Of a DNA stretch of 5,937 bases, positions 4,484-5,937 are shown in pieces. Origin of the DNA: a bacterium (lineage in GTDB: Bacteria > Spirochaetota > UBA4802 > UBA5550); assembly GCA_024224995.1 (NCBI GenBank), contig JAAENB010000716.1, forward strand, positions 1-5,937, in the 5' to 3' direction. The stretch's first letter is position 1, and each line of letters begins with the position of its first letter. A model generated the notes under the pieces. It was not told where the DNA came from, did no database searches, and worked only from the letters and a program-made list of their open reading frames with translations. Position numbers and translations under genes: made by a program.

Positions 4484-4518
4484 AAATCAAAAATCAAAAA
4501 TCAAAAATCAAAAATCAA
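4484..4518. repeat. Heptamer repeat array 3 (AAATCAA, five perfect units)
   Basis: Five identical AAATCAA units in a row end two bases before the ribosome binding site of the ATPase gene. On the other strand, rotated, the unit is GATTTTT, so this array faces array 2 across a 23-base spacer. In RNA, its AAAUC blocks are complementary to the GAUUU blocks of array 2. Perfect identity of the units suggests recent expansion or slippage. Confidence 0.9.
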
Positions 4519-4520
4519 AT

Positions 4521-4525
4521 GAGGT
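4521..4525 (+). promoter_or_regulatory. Ribosome binding site deciding the ATPase start
   Basis: GAGGT is followed by three in-frame ATGs at 4526, 4529 and 4535. The first two leave only 0 and 3 bases of spacing, while 4535 leaves 9, so 4535 is preferred. Its AAATGAGGT context is the same as that before the Rpn-family gene. Confidence 0.55.
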
Positions 4526-4534
4526 ATGATGCAT

Positions 4535-5937
4535 ATGGTAAAAAAAACTGATACTTCCAACCCAGGTAATGTAAACCAAAAGGCCACGACTGCGCGTCTC
4601 ATGACAGATGCAGGAACCAGGCAGGCAGGCTCGGACCTTGAATTCAAAGTGAAGCTCCAGAAGATTGTTGAAAAGATACATTCTGCCAAAAACCTGGATG
4701 AAATCTTAATCAACCTGATAGATGATGTTGCAAACCTGTTTGATTCGGAAAGAATTACGATCTTTGTGCTGGAAGCAAAAACCCGGCAGTTGGTGTCACG
4801 GTTCAAGATCGGAGCTGAGATCGGAGAATACCGTATCCCTGTTTTACCGAAAAGCATAACAGGATATGTTGCCCACAAACAGAAACTGGTTAATATTGCA
4901 AATGCCTATGATGAAGCAGAACTGGCTGCAATTGACCCTGCCCTGAAACATGACAAAACCTGGGATAAAAAAACAGGTTTTACAACAAAACAGGTTCTTG
5001 CTCTTCCGATATTCTTCCGTAAATACCTTATGGGTGTTCTGATGCTCATGAATCGGAAAAACAATGATGCATATTCAAAAGCTGATGAGATGGCTGCAAA
5101 AGAACTGTCCGGTATTATCGGCATCGGCCTTAACAACCAGAGACGAACTGCAAACAAGTTTCATCACCTTCTTGAAAAACACCTTATTACAGCAAAAGAG
5201 CTTAAAAATGCAATGACCGAAGCAATCAAAGAAAGTGAACCGATTGAAAGCTACCTGGTAAATCGCCTGAGAATCCCGAAAAAGGACTTGGGCATATGTC
5301 TTGAGAAATTCTATGAAGTTCCGTTTGTTGAATATGATGAAGACACCCCGGTTCCGGTTGAACTCCTGAAATATCTGAAACTTCCTTTTATGAAGAAAAA
5401 TATATGGGTTCCTTTGCACAGTGAAGACGACAAAATCATAGTTGCCCTGGACAACCCCCAGGATTTTCGCAAGATCGGTGAAATCAAATCAGTTTTTCCA
5501 AAGAACCAGATTGAGTTCCGCGTGGCATTAAAGGAAGATATTCTTGATTATATTTCGCTTTTTACCTACGAAAAAAAAGAGGACTCTGAAGATAAAAAAG
5601 TAAACCGCAACGGGAAAAGACCGAGTGACGGAAGAGAAACTGAGGGCGAGTCCTTTGAAGATATCTCTGAAGAACTGTTAGACGCCATGCCGGATGATGA
5701 GGAAGATGAAGACGAAGTAGAAGAAGTAGATGAGCAGGGAAGCGCAATTGTCAAGCTTGTCAACAAAATCATCATTGACGCGTTTAATAAAGGGGCTACA
5801 GATATACATTTTGAACCTCATACCGGAAAACAGAAAACACTGGTCAGGGTGAGGAAAGAAGGACGCTGCTCTGTGTATCAGAAAATTCCCCATACATACA
5901 GAAGAGCAATTGTATCACGTATCAAGATCATGTCTGA
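4535..5937 (+). CDS. GAF-domain GspE/PulE-type secretion/pilus ATPase (partial, runs off right edge)
   Basis: The first 467 codons of an open frame without a stop. Order: a Ser/Thr/Asn-rich lead (1-36); a GAF sensor domain (about 37-200, with LPIFF at 157-161 and GVLMLMNR at 167-174); an MshEN/GspE N-terminal domain (about 210-341, with LITAKELKNAM and YEVPFV); and a charged linker (346-402) with a D/E-rich run at 387-400. It ends at the start of the secretion ATPase N2 region, SAIVKLVNKIIIDAF and GATDIHFEP (420-428), which is diagnostic for GspE/PilB-type ATPases. The Walker A and B motifs would lie beyond the window. Known relatives are hexameric cytoplasmic ATPases that drive type II secretion or type IV pilus assembly; which system this serves is unresolved. 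The MshEN half-repeats lack the RLG of the known c-di-GMP motif. No secretion partner genes are visible, only the upstream DHH-CBS gene 117 bases away on the same strand. Confidence 0.9.
   Translation, partial: MVKKTDTSNPGNVNQKATTARLMTDAGTRQAGSDLEFKVKLQKIVEKIHSAKNLDEILINLIDDVANLFDSERITIFVLEAKTRQLVSRFKIGAEIGEYRIPVLPKSITGYVAHKQKLVNIANAYDEAELAAIDPALKHDKTWDKKTGFTTKQVLALPIFFRKYLMGVLMLMNRKNNDAYSKADEMAAKELSGIIGIGLNNQRRTANKFHHLLEKHLITAKELKNAMTEAIKESEPIESYLVNRLRIPKKDLGICLEKFYEVPFVEYDEDTPVPVELLKYLKLPFMKKNIWVPLHSEDDKIIVALDNPQDFRKIGEIKSVFPKNQIEFRVALKEDILDYISLFTYEKKEDSEDKKVNRNGKRPSDGRETEGESFEDISEELLDAMPDDEEDEDEVEEVDEQGSAIVKLVNKIIIDAFNKGATDIHFEPHTGKQKTLVRVRKEGRCSVYQKIPHTYRRAIVSRIKIMS

Noticed and set aside
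4501..4878. Minus-strand frame opposite the start of the ATPase gene
   Set aside because: It ends in the AAATCAA array and is a mirror of the strongly supported GAF-ATPase coding frame.

Overview
The window looks like a stretch of chromosome from a moderately AT-leaning, sulfate-reducer-like Gram-negative bacterium, most likely in the Desulfobacterota (Desulfobacterales or a relative). This is an inference from gene style: a GAF-fused GspE/PulE ATPase, a DHH-CBS protein resembling the front half of the long deltaproteobacterial tRNA nucleotidyltransferases, and many small intergenic repeats. No rRNA, tRNA or CRISPR array is visible, and no marker gene fixes the taxonomy.

Layout. Positions 1-215 are noncoding and hold a REP-like hairpin. 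Two minus-strand genes follow in tandem, read right to left: an orphan receiver-domain response regulator (1076-1633), then a PD-(D/E)XK nuclease of the Rpn/putative transposase family (216-1025). Their 50-base gap is filled by a heptamer repeat. Positions 1634-2186 are noncoding and contain a complex inverted-repeat element (about 1671-2046) with a strong palindrome at its centre. Next comes a minus-strand small heat shock protein gene (2187-2627) with a consensus-like promoter, a strong ribosome binding site and a perfect-stem terminator. Positions 2628-3118 are noncoding and include a second very strong palindrome between two divergent genes. On the plus strand, a DHH-CBS phosphoesterase-like gene (3119-4417) is followed by a GAF-MshEN-type secretion/pilus ATPase gene (4535 to beyond the right edge). 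Two arrays of 7-base repeats lie between them.

How it works together. The genes do not form one obvious pathway. The pairs response regulator/Rpn and DHH-CBS/GspE-like could each be co-transcribed, since both are same-strand with short gaps and no clear terminator between them. Functional links within the pairs are not evident.

The most interesting content is between the genes. (1) A roughly 376-bp nested dyad (1671-2046) has several independent pairs of matching arms sharing one centre near 1858-1862. (2) Two elements of different length (4-62 and 1760-1963) share the same pair of end sequences in opposite orientation. (3) Three arrays of 7-bp repeats built on GATTNNN sit at gene junctions. 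I did not find a convincing new defence or enzymatic system; the novelty candidates are these repeat structures and the domain architectures.
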